Shown piece after piece: positions 7,059-15,112 of a stretch of 47,889 bases of DNA. The notes beneath the pieces were generated by a model. The model was not told the DNA's origin. It saw only the letters and a program-made list of their open reading frames with translations, and did no database searches. This DNA is from Streptomyces abyssomicinicus. Its GTDB lineage: Bacteria; Actinomycetota; Actinomycetes; Streptomycetales; Streptomycetaceae. Each line of letters begins with the position of its first letter. Position 1 is the first letter of the stretch. Position numbers and translations under genes: made by a program. The stretch is taken from NCBI RefSeq assembly GCF_008974245.1, contig NZ_BBZI01000007.1, forward strand, positions 206,993-254,881. The letters are read 5' to 3'.

Positions 7059-9763
7059 CGGGTCCCCTCCCGGTTCAGCGCCGCGCGCAGCCGCCGGGCC
7101 TCCCGGACCGGCCGTGAGGAGCCCGGCCGGTCCGCGGTCCGGTCCAGGCAGGGCAGCGATCCGCCCGCGCCGCTCCGCTCGACGCAGTCCACGGCGACGG
7201 CCAGCAGGTCGCCCAGTCCGCGGGCCGCGTCCACCCCCTCGGCCAGCAGCGCCGGAACGGCGTGCCGGAGCAGCTCCCACACGGTGGCGTACGCGCCCGT
7301 GACGGCGGCCGTGCGCAGCGAGTCGGCGAGCCGGGTCGCCTTGACCGCGCCGAGCACGACCAGTTCCCCGAGGTCGGCGCCCAGCCGCCCGGCGTCGAGC
7401 TGCCCGCGCGCCGCAAGCACCAGCACGGCGTCCACCGCGGCCAGCCGGTCCTCGGGGTGACGGGAGCCGAGCCCGTACGCCACGCACAGGTGGGTGGCCG
7501 GCCCGGCCGGACCGCCGGCCTCGGCGAGCAGCGGCAGCACGGCCGCGCCGCGCCGCTGGTCCCCGACGGCCGCCGCGACCGCGTCGTGGACCACGCGCGC
7601 CGCGAGCAGCTCGCGGTCCTCCGGAAGCACCGAGAGCAGGTACGGACGGACGTCCTCCACGAGGTGGTGGCACCACAGCTGCCGGGCCTCGGCGAGCACC
7701 GGCCGCCCCAGGCGGGCGAAGTCGCGCGGGAAGTCGTGCTGCAGCGCGAAGCACTCGCCGAGCCCCGGCAGCACCCGCCCGTCCGCCGTGCGCCGCTCCG
7801 GTGCCGCGGGCAGGGGGTCCGCCGAGGTCAGCCACCGGGCCAGGCGCTCGCCCTCCTCGGTCCCGAGCGCCGTGGCGCGCGCGGCCGCGGCCTCGGCCGC
7901 GGGGCGGTCGCAGCGACGTACCCGCAGGATCGCCTGGGCGAAGTCGTCACCCAAGGGGCGGACCCGCGCGGCGGCGTAGGCCTCCAGCCGGTCCACCAGC
8001 TCCGCGGCATCGACGGCCCCGGTGCTCCAGGTGGGGGTGGAGAGGAGGAAGGGGGGAACGGGGCCGGTGCGCACCCGGTGGGCGATCTCGCGGACCCGTG
8101 CCTCGAACGCCCGGTACAGCGAGGCGTGTGCGCAGCGGCAGCTGCAGGAGTCGTTCTGCGTACCGGCCCACAGCACCTGCTCGGAGACCTGCTCCGCCAG
8201 TGCCGCGAGGACGAGTCCGACGAGGTGGCCGGCGTCGCGGTAGTGCGTCCCGGGACCGAAGAAACGCTCGGGCGCGCTCCAGGTGCCGGGCTCCGCTCCG
8301 TACCACGGGGCGCGTGCGAACACCGGAGCCAGCGCCTCCAGCAGCGCGGCCCGGTCCTGACGGGCGTGGCGGACCAGGCCGTCCAGCACGCGTTCGAAGG
8401 CGGCCACGTCCGCCTCGCGCGCGGCGAGCAACGCGCCCGTCTCCTCGGCCAGTTCGGCCACGGATACCGGTGCCGGGGCCAGGCGGCCGGGCTCCGGCGG
8501 CGGAGGCAGTGTCTCCTCGTACGCCTCCGGCTCCCGCTCACCGGCCTCCACACCCAGCGCCGCCCGTGCCCGTACGCGCAGCGCCGCGGACAACTGTTCT
8601 GCCGCGGCGACCAGTTCGTCCCGTACGCCGTCGTCCCTCAGCCCGCCCCCGTGCCGCTCCAGCAGCTTCACCGCGCGCTCCCGCGCGTCGGCGTCCGCCT
8701 GCCCGAAGGCAGGGGCGACGCCGGGCAGCAGCAGGTCCACGGCCTTCGGCCGCGCTGCCAGCACCTTGCCGAGCAGCACGAGCTGGGAGCGGACCAGCTT
8801 CTTCTCCGTCCGGAAGAGCACCGACGCCGACAGGTCGGCGAGCCGCCGGTCCGTCAGTTCGCCGGACAGGGCCATCTCGCCCAGCGCCGCCTGGGCGTAG
8901 GCAGCGACCGTGGGCATCGCGTCGGCGGCCAGCGCCAGCCAGTCCCCGGTCCGCGCCCGCCGTTCCTCCCCGGTCAGCTCCAGGGCCGCCAGCAGCCGCT
9001 GGAACACCCGCAGATCGGCGGTCGGCCCGCCCCGCAGCAGCCGTGCCACACAGCCGTCCACCATCTCCCGCCGCTCCAGCAGCCCCTCGGCGGTGATCCG
9101 CGTCAGCACGGAGACCCAGCTGTCGTCGTCGCCGGAGTAGAGGTTCGCCATGGCGCGGCCGGCGTCGGCCGTCCCGAACAGCCCGGCGGTGAGGGCCTTG
9201 AGGTGGCGGGTGTTCCGGATGCGCGCGTCGACGCTGTCCCGCCCCCGCCAGACGCCGTTGACGTGCTGGATCCAGGCGTGGACGTACGCGTCGGTGACCG
9301 GCGGCGGACAGTCCGCCAGGCGTACCAGCCCGTCCAGCAGCTCGTAGCCCACATCGGCGGAGACCGGCCGCGCGGCGACCCGGCGGGCCAGGTCGGCGAG
9401 CCACTGCGGGTCCCGGCCGCGCAACGCGTCGAGCAGGAGTCCCACCGGCGCCCCGGCCCACCGGAAGTCGGCGGCGGTCAGCCAGTCCGTGACCGCCCCC
9501 GCTCCGGTCCGGCAGGCCGCCCCGGCCAGCTGCAGCGCCGGGTAGGCCCGCCGCTGCTCGGTCCACGACTCCCGGCGGAGCTTCTTGCGCAGTTCCTGGA
9601 GCGCGGGGACCAGCGCCCGCCGTTCCCCCGGCGCCATGGCTCCGAGCAGGCCCGCCACGCGGCCGGTCGCGCCCTCGCGCACCGCCGTGAGGACCTCGTG
9701 CTCCGCCGCCGTCGTCGCCGTCACAGCCGCCGTCACAGCCGCTGTCGCCGTCGTCTGCGTCAC
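7055..9763 (-). CDS. DUF6493-type large repeat protein, upstream paralogue
   Basis: A 902-residue protein clearly homologous over its length to the following gene: both contain CPPPVTD, an EKKLVR.QL.LL block, a proline-rich linker near residue 450 and a DDFAQAILRVRR-like block. The GTG start at 9763 is preceded by GGGAGGGGAC and overlaps the SWIM gene stop in a GTGA arrangement, which fixes the start. The first 20 residues are a low-complexity Thr/Ala/Val tract encoded by a near-repeat of gccgtcacagcc units. Differences from its partner include a histidine/cysteine-bearing segment near the middle (SCSCRCAH), perhaps a metal site. The arrangement suggests a tandem duplication kept for hetero-complex formation with the SWIM protein; this is inference. 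Confidence 0.75.
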   Translation of the reverse strand: MTQTTATAAVTAAVTATTAAEHEVLTAVREGATGRVAGLLGAMAPGERRALVPALQELRKKLRRESWTEQRRAYPALQLAGAACRTGAGAVTDWLTAADFRWAGAPVGLLLDALRGRDPQWLADLARRVAARPVSADVGYELLDGLVRLADCPPPVTDAYVHAWIQHVNGVWRGRDSVDARIRNTRHLKALTAGLFGTADAGRAMANLYSGDDDSWVSVLTRITAEGLLERREMVDGCVARLLRGGPTADLRVFQRLLAALELTGEERRARTGDWLALAADAMPTVAAYAQAALGEMALSGELTDRRLADLSASVLFRTEKKLVRSQLVLLGKVLAARPKAVDLLLPGVAPAFGQADADARERAVKLLERHGGGLRDDGVRDELVAAAEQLSAALRVRARAALGVEAGEREPEAYEETLPPPPEPGRLAPAPVSVAELAEETGALLAAREADVAAFERVLDGLVRHARQDRAALLEALAPVFARAPWYGAEPGTWSAPERFFGPGTHYRDAGHLVGLVLAALAEQVSEQVLWAGTQNDSCSCRCAHASLYRAFEARVREIAHRVRTGPVPPFLLSTPTWSTGAVDAAELVDRLEAYAAARVRPLGDDFAQAILRVRRCDRPAAEAAAARATALGTEEGERLARWLTSADPLPAAPERRTADGRVLPGLGECFALQHDFPRDFARLGRPVLAEARQLWCHHLVEDVRPYLLSVLPEDRELLAARVVHDAVAAAVGDQRRGAAVLPLLAEAGGPAGPATHLCVAYGLGSRHPEDRLAAVDAVLVLAARGQLDAGRLGADLGELVVLGAVKATRLADSLRTAAVTGAYATVWELLRHAVPALLAEGVDAARGLGDLLAVAVDCVERSGAGGSLPCLDRTADRPGSSRPVREARRLRAALNREGTR

Positions 9764-11118
9764 AGCGTCCCCTCCCGTCGCGCCATCCGGACCGCCAGCG
9801 CGTGCTTGCAGGGGCCGCGCCCGCCCCGGTACTTCGCCCACCACAGGCAGGTGCACATCAACGCACCGTCCTCCTCGCGCACCCGGTGCCGGTGGCCGTC
9901 CTCGGCGGTGACCGTGGCGGTCGCGCCGTCCAGGGCGACGGCGCCCGCGGTGAGGAGGGCGTGGGCGTCCCGCAGCCGCGGGTTGTGGCGCTCCACACGG
10001 CCCGCGTCGTAGGGCAGCTCACGGTGGAAGTAGGCCGCCTCGGCCGGGTCGTAGCCCACCCGTCCGGAGGTGCCCAGCCGCACCAGCGCGGCGCGCACCC
10101 GCTCCGGGGTCAGTCCCGAGGAGGCGGCCAGGTCGGCGACGGTGATCCGCGGCTCCCACGCCAGCAGCACGGATATCAGCTCCGCGTCCTCGGCGGCGTC
10201 GCCGGAGGCCAGCGCGGCGAGGACCCCGCCCTCGCCGGAGAAACCCCGGGAGGCGTCCGGTGACAGCGTCAGGGTGAGCCGCATGCCCGGCAGCACCGCC
10301 TCCCAGGCACTCGCGGTCGCGTCGGTCCCGGACACGCCCGGTCCGTACACCCGCAGCGCGGTCGCGTGCCGCAGCACCCGCTGCAGGGCCGCGAGCCGCT
10401 CCGGCCCCGGCAGGCACACCGCGCCCGGCACGGGCCGGGTGGTCGGCCGCAGCCCCCGCCCGGCGGGCACCACCCAGGAGGCACCGCCCCGGCCCCCGCC
10501 ACGGGGAAGGGAGCGCAGGAACCGGACCGCCTCCGCGGCCGGGAGCTCCGCCCGCAGCTCGAAACCCGCCGAGACCACCTGCGACTCGGCGAACCCCCGC
10601 AGCCAGCGGTCCGGGAGCGGAACCTTCTTCTCGACGACCGGCCCGTCCGTCGTGGTCACCGCCAACTCGTCGGGCCCCACCCGCAGGTGGACCGGGTCGA
10701 GCGTGCCCACCCGCGAAAGCGCCTCGCGCAGCGGGTTGTTGACGTCCACGTTGGTGGTGCCGTGCCCCACGTCCCCGCCGTCCAGGCCGCCGGAGAGGAC
10801 GTCGAGCCGGGCGTACACGCCGCAGCAGCCGGAGAAGGACTCGAAACGGAGCCGGTCGCCGTTGCCGGTCACCACCGGGTCGAGCGAGGCCGCCAGCTGC
10901 GGCCGGTAGTAGCGTGCGGCCGCCACGTCGGCCACCGCCAGCAGTCCCGCGGCGGCCGCCTGCGGATGCGTGAGGAAGCCGGAGAAGAAGCTGGGGTGGT
11001 CCTGGACGCCCGTGGGCGTCGCGCCCCGGGAGGTCTCCAGTCCCAGGAGCCGTCCCTCCGCGGTGGATTCCAGCGCGGAGGGACGCGTGTAGGCCACGGC
11101 CTGCAGTGATCGCGTCAT
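9760..11118 (-). CDS. SWIM zinc-finger protein, first gene of the coupled operon
   Basis: 452 residues. The C-terminus carries the SWIM signature CxC...CxH as CTCLWWAKYRGGRGPCKH (about residues 422-439), a zinc-binding fold that contacts DNA or protein. Before it is a winged-helix-like stretch (ISVLLAWEPRITVADLAASS, then LTPERVRAALVRLG), and the N-terminal half is of unknown fold with the pattern SFFSGFLTHP. SWIM proteins of this type (compare E. coli YehQ) often occur with MoxR ATPase and von Willebrand factor A genes, but neither is nearby. The ATG at 11118 has no good ribosome site and a TACGGT element ends 6 nt before it, so the transcript may be leaderless. Its stop overlaps the GTG of the first DUF6493 gene. 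Confidence 0.85.
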   Translation of the reverse strand: MTRSLQAVAYTRPSALESTAEGRLLGLETSRGATPTGVQDHPSFFSGFLTHPQAAAAGLLAVADVAAARYYRPQLAASLDPVVTGNGDRLRFESFSGCCGVYARLDVLSGGLDGGDVGHGTTNVDVNNPLREALSRVGTLDPVHLRVGPDELAVTTTDGPVVEKKVPLPDRWLRGFAESQVVSAGFELRAELPAAEAVRFLRSLPRGGGRGGASWVVPAGRGLRPTTRPVPGAVCLPGPERLAALQRVLRHATALRVYGPGVSGTDATASAWEAVLPGMRLTLTLSPDASRGFSGEGGVLAALASGDAAEDAELISVLLAWEPRITVADLAASSGLTPERVRAALVRLGTSGRVGYDPAEAAYFHRELPYDAGRVERHNPRLRDAHALLTAGAVALDGATATVTAEDGHRHRVREEDGALMCTCLWWAKYRGGRGPCKHALAVRMARREGTL

Positions 11119-11150
11119 GGGAGGACCGTAGGACCGGCCACCGACAACGC

Positions 11151-11240
11151 CCGCCGCGACGAGGGCATTCGCCCTGCCGACCGCCGCGACGACGGCGTTC
11201 GCCCTGCCGGCCGCCGCGACGACGGCATTCGCCCTGCCGG
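11151..11240. repeat. Three 30-bp tandem repeats upstream of the SWIM/DUF6493 operon
   Basis: Three head-to-tail copies start at 11151, 11181 and 11211, each beginning CCGCCGCGACGA and ending TTCGCCCTGCCG, with only four varying bases. They lie 33 bp upstream of the SWIM start and 4 bp past the PhoD stop. The first copy contains the inverted repeat AGGGCATTCGCCCT. The 30-bp spacing is near three helical turns, so an operator array is possible, as is a neutral minisatellite. Confidence 0.85.
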
Positions 11241-11244
11241 GCCC

Positions 11245-12837
11245 CTACTGGCCGACCAGACCCGGCTGCAGGACCTTGGTGAAGAGCACCGTCCCGTCCT
11301 GCTCGCGCAGCCGGACCGTCATCTCCCCGCTGCCGCCGTCGATCTCCACCTCGCCGAAGAACTGGTACCCCTCGGCCGGGGAGACGTTGGAGGCGGTGGG
11401 CGCCTTCACGAAGACCCGCTCGGGGCCGAAGGTGCCGTCCAGGGAACTGGCAGGGAAGGCACCCGCGTTGAGGGGACCGGAGACGAACTCCCAGAACGGC
11501 TCGAAGTCGGTGAACGCGGCCCGCGACGGCCGGTAGTGCTGCGCCGAGGTGTGGTGGACGTCGGCCGTCAGCCAGACCGTGCCGGTGATCCGGCGGTGCT
11601 TGACGAACCGCAGCAGCTCCGCGATCTGCAGCTCGCGGCCCAGCGGGGCGCCGGGGTCGCCCTGGGCCACCGCCTCCACGTTGCGCGCGCCCTCGGTGGT
11701 GTCGGGTACCACCAGGCCCAGCGGCATGTCCGCCGCGATCACCTTCCACGTCGCCGTGGACCGGGACAACTCGCGCTTGAGCCAGTCCAGTTGCTCGCGG
11801 CCCAGGATGCCCTGCGGGTCGGTGGTCTGGTTACCCGGAGAGTTGGCGTTGCGGTAGGTGCGCATGTCGAGCACGAACACGTCGAGCAGCGGACCGTGGC
11901 GCACCACCCGGTACATCCGGCCCTCGCGCCGCCCGGCAGTCAGGGCGGAGACGGGGAAGTACTCGCCCATCGCCCGGCGGGCCCGCTCGGCCAGCACGTC
12001 GACGCGCTTCTCGGTGTAGCGGGCGTCCGTGTCGGCGATCACCTGGCCGGGGTACCAGTTGTTGCGCACCTCGTGGTCGTCCCACTGCACGATCGTCGGC
12101 ACCCGCGCGTTGAAGCGGCGCAGGTTCTCGTCGAGCAGGTTGTAGCGGAAGGCGCCGCGGAACTCGGCGAGGGTCTCCGCGACCTTCGACTTCTCCTCGG
12201 TCACCACGTTCCGGTAGACCCGCCCGTCGGGCAGCGCGGCGGTGGCGGCGATGGGGCCGTCGGCGTAGACGCTGTCGCCGCTCAGCAGGAAGAAGTCCGG
12301 GTCCAGCCGGGCCATCGCGTCGTAGATCCGGTAGCCGCCGAGGTCCGGGTTGATGCCCCAGCCCTGCCCCGCGAGGTCGCCCGACCACAGGAACCGGACC
12401 CCGTCCCGGCGGCGGACGGCGGCGGTGCGGAAGGTGCCGGTGACCGGCTCGCCGGTGCGGCGCGGGTCGTCCGGGTCGGCCAGCACCACCCGGTAGTGGA
12501 TCTGCTCCCCGGCGGGCAGCCCGCGCAGGCGCGTGGTGCCGGTGAAGTCGGTGCCCTCGCCGAGCAGCGGACCCGGAACCCGGCGGACCCTGCGGAACGA
12601 CTCGGTCGGCGACACCTCGACGACCATGCGGGCCGGGCGGTCCGAACGGACCCACACCAGGCCCGAGTCGGAGGTGACGTCACCGGCCTGGACGCCCCAC
12701 CCGGCGCGGGGGCGCCCGGAACGGGCGAACGCCGGCGCGGCGAGGCCCGGAGCCAGGGGCAGCGCGAGGGCCGCCGGGACGGCGAGGGAGCCCCGCAGCA
12801 CGCTGCGGCGGGCCGGGACGGACGGCTGGTCGGACAT
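11245..12837 (-). CDS. phoD: PhoD-type secreted alkaline phosphatase/phosphodiesterase
   Basis: 530 residues. A twin-arginine signal (RRSVLRG, then a hydrophobic alanine/leucine run ending AAPAFA) predicts Tat export of a folded metalloenzyme. The PhoD N-terminal beta domain follows (GVQAGDVTSDSGLVWVRS). The metallophosphatase core has SGDSVYADGP, IVQWDDHEVRNNW and LTADVHHTSA, which carry the metal-binding Asp, Asn and His residues. PhoD enzymes release phosphate from phosphomono- and diesters outside the cell using calcium and iron. The start ATG at 12837 follows GGAGG by 7 nt; an earlier in-frame ATG at 12951 lacks this. A PhoP-box-like repeat lies about 90-110 bp upstream. Family length and motifs are complete. 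Confidence 0.92.
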   Translation of the reverse strand: MSDQPSVPARRSVLRGSLAVPAALALPLAPGLAAPAFARSGRPRAGWGVQAGDVTSDSGLVWVRSDRPARMVVEVSPTESFRRVRRVPGPLLGEGTDFTGTTRLRGLPAGEQIHYRVVLADPDDPRRTGEPVTGTFRTAAVRRRDGVRFLWSGDLAGQGWGINPDLGGYRIYDAMARLDPDFFLLSGDSVYADGPIAATAALPDGRVYRNVVTEEKSKVAETLAEFRGAFRYNLLDENLRRFNARVPTIVQWDDHEVRNNWYPGQVIADTDARYTEKRVDVLAERARRAMGEYFPVSALTAGRREGRMYRVVRHGPLLDVFVLDMRTYRNANSPGNQTTDPQGILGREQLDWLKRELSRSTATWKVIAADMPLGLVVPDTTEGARNVEAVAQGDPGAPLGRELQIAELLRFVKHRRITGTVWLTADVHHTSAQHYRPSRAAFTDFEPFWEFVSGPLNAGAFPASSLDGTFGPERVFVKAPTASNVSPAEGYQFFGEVEIDGGSGEMTVRLREQDGTVLFTKVLQPGLVGQ

Positions 12838-12927
12838 GACGGCGCCTCCAGAACAGCAGGGGACAGGACGGGCCGGGAACGGAGCCCGGCCGGTGTGCGC
12901 AGTCACACCTACTCCCGTCGCGCGGCC

Positions 12928-12949
12928 CGCACGGAAACCGGAGGTGAAC
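12928..12949 (-). promoter_or_regulatory. Candidate PHO box upstream of phoD
   Basis: On the minus strand GTTCACCTCCG is followed directly by GTTTCCGTGCG, two 11-nt direct units of the Streptomyces PhoP box, the first matching GTTCACC perfectly and the second weakly. A TAGGTG -10-like element is at 12906-12911. phoD genes are known PhoP targets; this site is proposed from sequence only. Confidence 0.4.
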
Positions 12950-12971
12950 AACGCGCTCCCCGGTCACCCGG

Positions 12972-13086
12972 CCGGAGGGGCACCCGGCCCGGAGGAGGCA
13001 CCGGGCCCGGAGGAGGCACCGGGCCCGGAGGAGGCACCGGGCCCGGAGGAGGCACCCTGCCCGGAGGAGGCACCCGTCCCCGGAGG
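12972..13086. repeat. About seven 18-bp tandem repeats between phoD and the hydrolase gene
   Basis: Units beginning CCGGAGG start at 12972, 12989, 13007, 13025, 13043, 13061 and 13080. The consensus CCGGAGGAGGCACCGGGC has complementary ends, so each unit can fold into a small hairpin. The array fills the 3' flank of the minus-strand alpha/beta hydrolase gene, stopping 3 bp before its stop codon. Confidence 0.85.
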
Positions 13087-13088
13087 GG

Positions 13089-13934
13089 TCAGCCGCCCGC
13101 GGCCCCGCCGCTGCCGTCCCGCAGCACCCGCACCACCAGCGCCGGGTCGTCGTTCATGGGCACATGTCCGCAGCCCCGCAGCCGCACCAGACGGGCCCGG
13201 GGGATGACGCGCTTGGCGCGGACGCCCTGACGGGGCAGGAGCAGCCGGTCCCGGTCGCCCCAGGCCACCGTCACCGGGACGTCCGGCAGGTCCTCGGTGA
13301 AGGTCAGCCCGGCGCCCGCCCGCAGGGTCCGCACGAACCCCGGGGCGTGCCGGAGCGCCAGCGTCTCGGCGACCACCGCCTCGGGCGTGCGACGGCCGGG
13401 CCGCGCGTAGATGGTGCCGGTCAGCGCCGCCCGTCCCGCCGCCGACCGGGCCAGCCGCCGGACCACCGGGACCGGGAGCCGCAGTGCCCCCACGCGCATC
13501 ACCCGCAGCACCGAGGCGGCGTAACGCCACTCGCCCGGCGACCAGAACCCGCCCGGCGAGAGCGCGGTCACCGTGCGGGCCAGCCCGCGCCGGCCCAGCT
13601 CCAGGGCCAGCAGCCCGCCCAGTGAATTGCCCGCCACGTGCGGCCGCTCGACGCCCAGCGCCTCACAGAGGCCGCCCAGCACCGCCGTGACCGTCGGAAG
13701 GTCGTACTCCAGCCCTTCCGGGAGCGCGGGAGAGGCCCCGAAACCGGGAAGGTCCACGGCGATCACCTCCCGGTCCGCCGCCAGGATCCGGCTCACCGGG
13801 TCCCAGGCCTGGAGATGGTGACCGATGCCGTGCAGCAGCAGGAGCGGTTCACCGGCGCCCTGCCGTTCGTAGGAGACGGTCACGGTCCTCGGCCCGTCGG
13901 GGGAGGGGACCTCGAAGGAGACGGTGTCGGTCAT
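13089..13934 (-). CDS. Alpha/beta-fold hydrolase
   Basis: 281 residues with a complete alpha/beta hydrolase layout. It has the oxyanion-hole region LLLHGIGHHLQAW, the strand VIAVDLPGFGAS, the nucleophile elbow GNSLGG (serine near residue 106), the acid strand VAWGDRD and the catalytic histidine in GCGHVP near residue 260. No signal peptide is visible. The ATG at 13934 follows GAGGAG at good spacing. The substrate cannot be predicted; esterases, dehalogenases and lipase-like enzymes share this pattern. It is divergent from an ECF41-type sigma factor, so it may belong to that sigma factor's regulon. Its 3' end is followed by an 18-bp repeat array. Confidence 0.85.
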   Translation of the reverse strand: MTDTVSFEVPSPDGPRTVTVSYERQGAGEPLLLLHGIGHHLQAWDPVSRILAADREVIAVDLPGFGASPALPEGLEYDLPTVTAVLGGLCEALGVERPHVAGNSLGGLLALELGRRGLARTVTALSPGGFWSPGEWRYAASVLRVMRVGALRLPVPVVRRLARSAAGRAALTGTIYARPGRRTPEAVVAETLALRHAPGFVRTLRAGAGLTFTEDLPDVPVTVAWGDRDRLLLPRQGVRAKRVIPRARLVRLRGCGHVPMNDDPALVVRVLRDGSGGAAGG

Positions 13935-14007
13935 CGGGCTGCTCCTCGTCGGAGGGTGTCGGGGGTGCCGTGGTGCGGCGGGCGGCCGGAGGCGGACCGG
14001 ACGCGGT

Positions 14008-14020
14008 TGACAGTTTGTCA
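14008..14020. promoter_or_regulatory. Palindrome and possible -35 element in the sigma factor/hydrolase divergent region
   Basis: TGACAGTTTGTCA is a perfect palindrome (5-bp arms, GTT centre) contained in TTGACA (14007-14012), about 100 bp before the sigma gene and 75 bp before the hydrolase gene. It could be an operator or an overlapping divergent promoter. Each strand also reads TGTCA, the core of the ECF41 -35 motif, but I found no well-spaced CGTC -10 element. Confidence 0.4.
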
Positions 14021-14115
14021 GTAATGGTTTCCCACGGGTAGGGGGTTCCGCAGCAGGTGGCCGGCATCGCCAACCACCTTGCAGCGCAAGCCGATTGGGA
14101 TGGAACAATGGCGCG

Positions 14116-15027
14116 GTGACCACCGACTCCGCCGCCGAGGCCGCAGCCCGCGAGTTCGAGGAGCACCGGGGCCTGCTCACCGGTGTCGCCTACCGGATGC
14201 TGGGCCGGGTCTCCGACGCGGAGGACGTGGTGCAGGACGCCTGGCTGCGCTGGGAGGGCGCCGACCGCTCCGTGGTGCGCGAGCCGCGTGCCTATCTGGT
14301 CCGGGTGGTCACCCGGCTCGCCGTCGACCGGCTGCGCCAGATCAAGGCGCGCAACGAGTCCTACGTCGGCCCATGGCTCCCGGAGCCCTACGTCACCGAC
14401 TTCGGCGCGTTCGCGCCCGAGCCGGCGGACACCGCCAGGAGGGCCGAGCTCGCCGACTCGGTCTCCTTCGCCGTGCTGGTCCTCCTGGAGACGCTCTCGC
14501 CCCTGGAGCGCGCGGTCTTCGTGCTGCGTGAGGCGTTCGGCCATCCCCACGCGGAGATCGCCGCCATGCTCGGCCGCGAGGAGCCGGCCGTGCGCCGGAT
14601 GGCCGTCCGGGCCCGCCGCCACGTGGAGGAGGGCCGCCCCCGCTACCAGGCCGGACCCAGGGAGCGCCGGGACCTCACCGAACGGTTCCTCGCCGCCGCG
14701 GCCGGAGGAGATCTGGAGCGCCTGCTCGAAGTCCTCGCACCCGACGTCCGTCTGGTGGCCGACACGGGCGGCAGGGCCAAGGCCCCCCTGCGCGAGCTGT
14801 TCTCGGCCGCCAAGGTGGCCCGCTTCCTGCACGGCATCAGGAACCGGGCCACCACCGGATGGACGTACCGGCCGGTCGAGGTCAACGGCGGCCCCGCCTA
14901 CCTCGTCCTGGAGGACGGCGTGCCGCAGACCCTGGTCCAGGCCGAGGTCGCCGACGGCCTGGTCCGCACGGTCTTCCTGGTGCGCAACCCCGACAAGCTG
15001 CGGGCGCTGGCCGCGCCGCGGGACTGA
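14116..15027 (+). CDS. ECF41-type (SigJ-like) sigma factor with SnoaL-like C-terminal domain
   Basis: 303 residues. Region 2 (about 8-80) has LLTGVAYRMLGRVSDAEDVVQDAWLRW, and region 4 (about 120-170) has LSPLERAVFVLREAFGHPHAEIAAMLG. The linker carries WLPEPY, a hallmark of ECF41. The C-terminal SnoaL-like domain (about 190-300) replaces an anti-sigma factor in this family and contains the DTGGRAKA stretch and the terminal VRNPDKL motif. The GTG at 14116 is chosen because the ATG at 14108 is out of frame and stops at once. ECF41 sigma factors usually sit beside a carboxymuconolactone-decarboxylase-like or oxidoreductase gene; here the neighbour is an alpha/beta hydrolase. A weak hairpin at 15030-15042 may end the transcript. 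Confidence 0.88.
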   Translation: MTTDSAAEAAAREFEEHRGLLTGVAYRMLGRVSDAEDVVQDAWLRWEGADRSVVREPRAYLVRVVTRLAVDRLRQIKARNESYVGPWLPEPYVTDFGAFAPEPADTARRAELADSVSFAVLVLLETLSPLERAVFVLREAFGHPHAEIAAMLGREEPAVRRMAVRARRHVEEGRPRYQAGPRERRDLTERFLAAAAGGDLERLLEVLAPDVRLVADTGGRAKAPLRELFSAAKVARFLHGIRNRATTGWTYRPVEVNGGPAYLVLEDGVPQTLVQAEVADGLVRTVFLVRNPDKLRALAAPRD

Positions 15028-15112
15028 TCGCCGGAGTCCGGCCGCCTTCCTTCACGAACATCGTGTGAACGGTGTGCGGCGTACCCTGCCCGTTTTCTCC
15101 CCAAGTCCCAGG

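Noticed and set aside
4362..7835. N-terminally extended version of the downstream DUF6493 protein
   Set aside because: The extension overlaps the upstream paralogue out of frame; the ATG at 7058 with ATGA coupling is the natural start.
7262..10012. Very long plus-strand open frame opposite the DUF6493 genes
   Set aside because: It mirrors the coding frames on the minus strand, has no family motif and a low-complexity R/G/P/Q composition; typical antisense shadow of high-GC genes.
11151..13086. CRISPR array
   Set aside because: The repeats are directly adjacent with no variable spacers and no cas genes are nearby.
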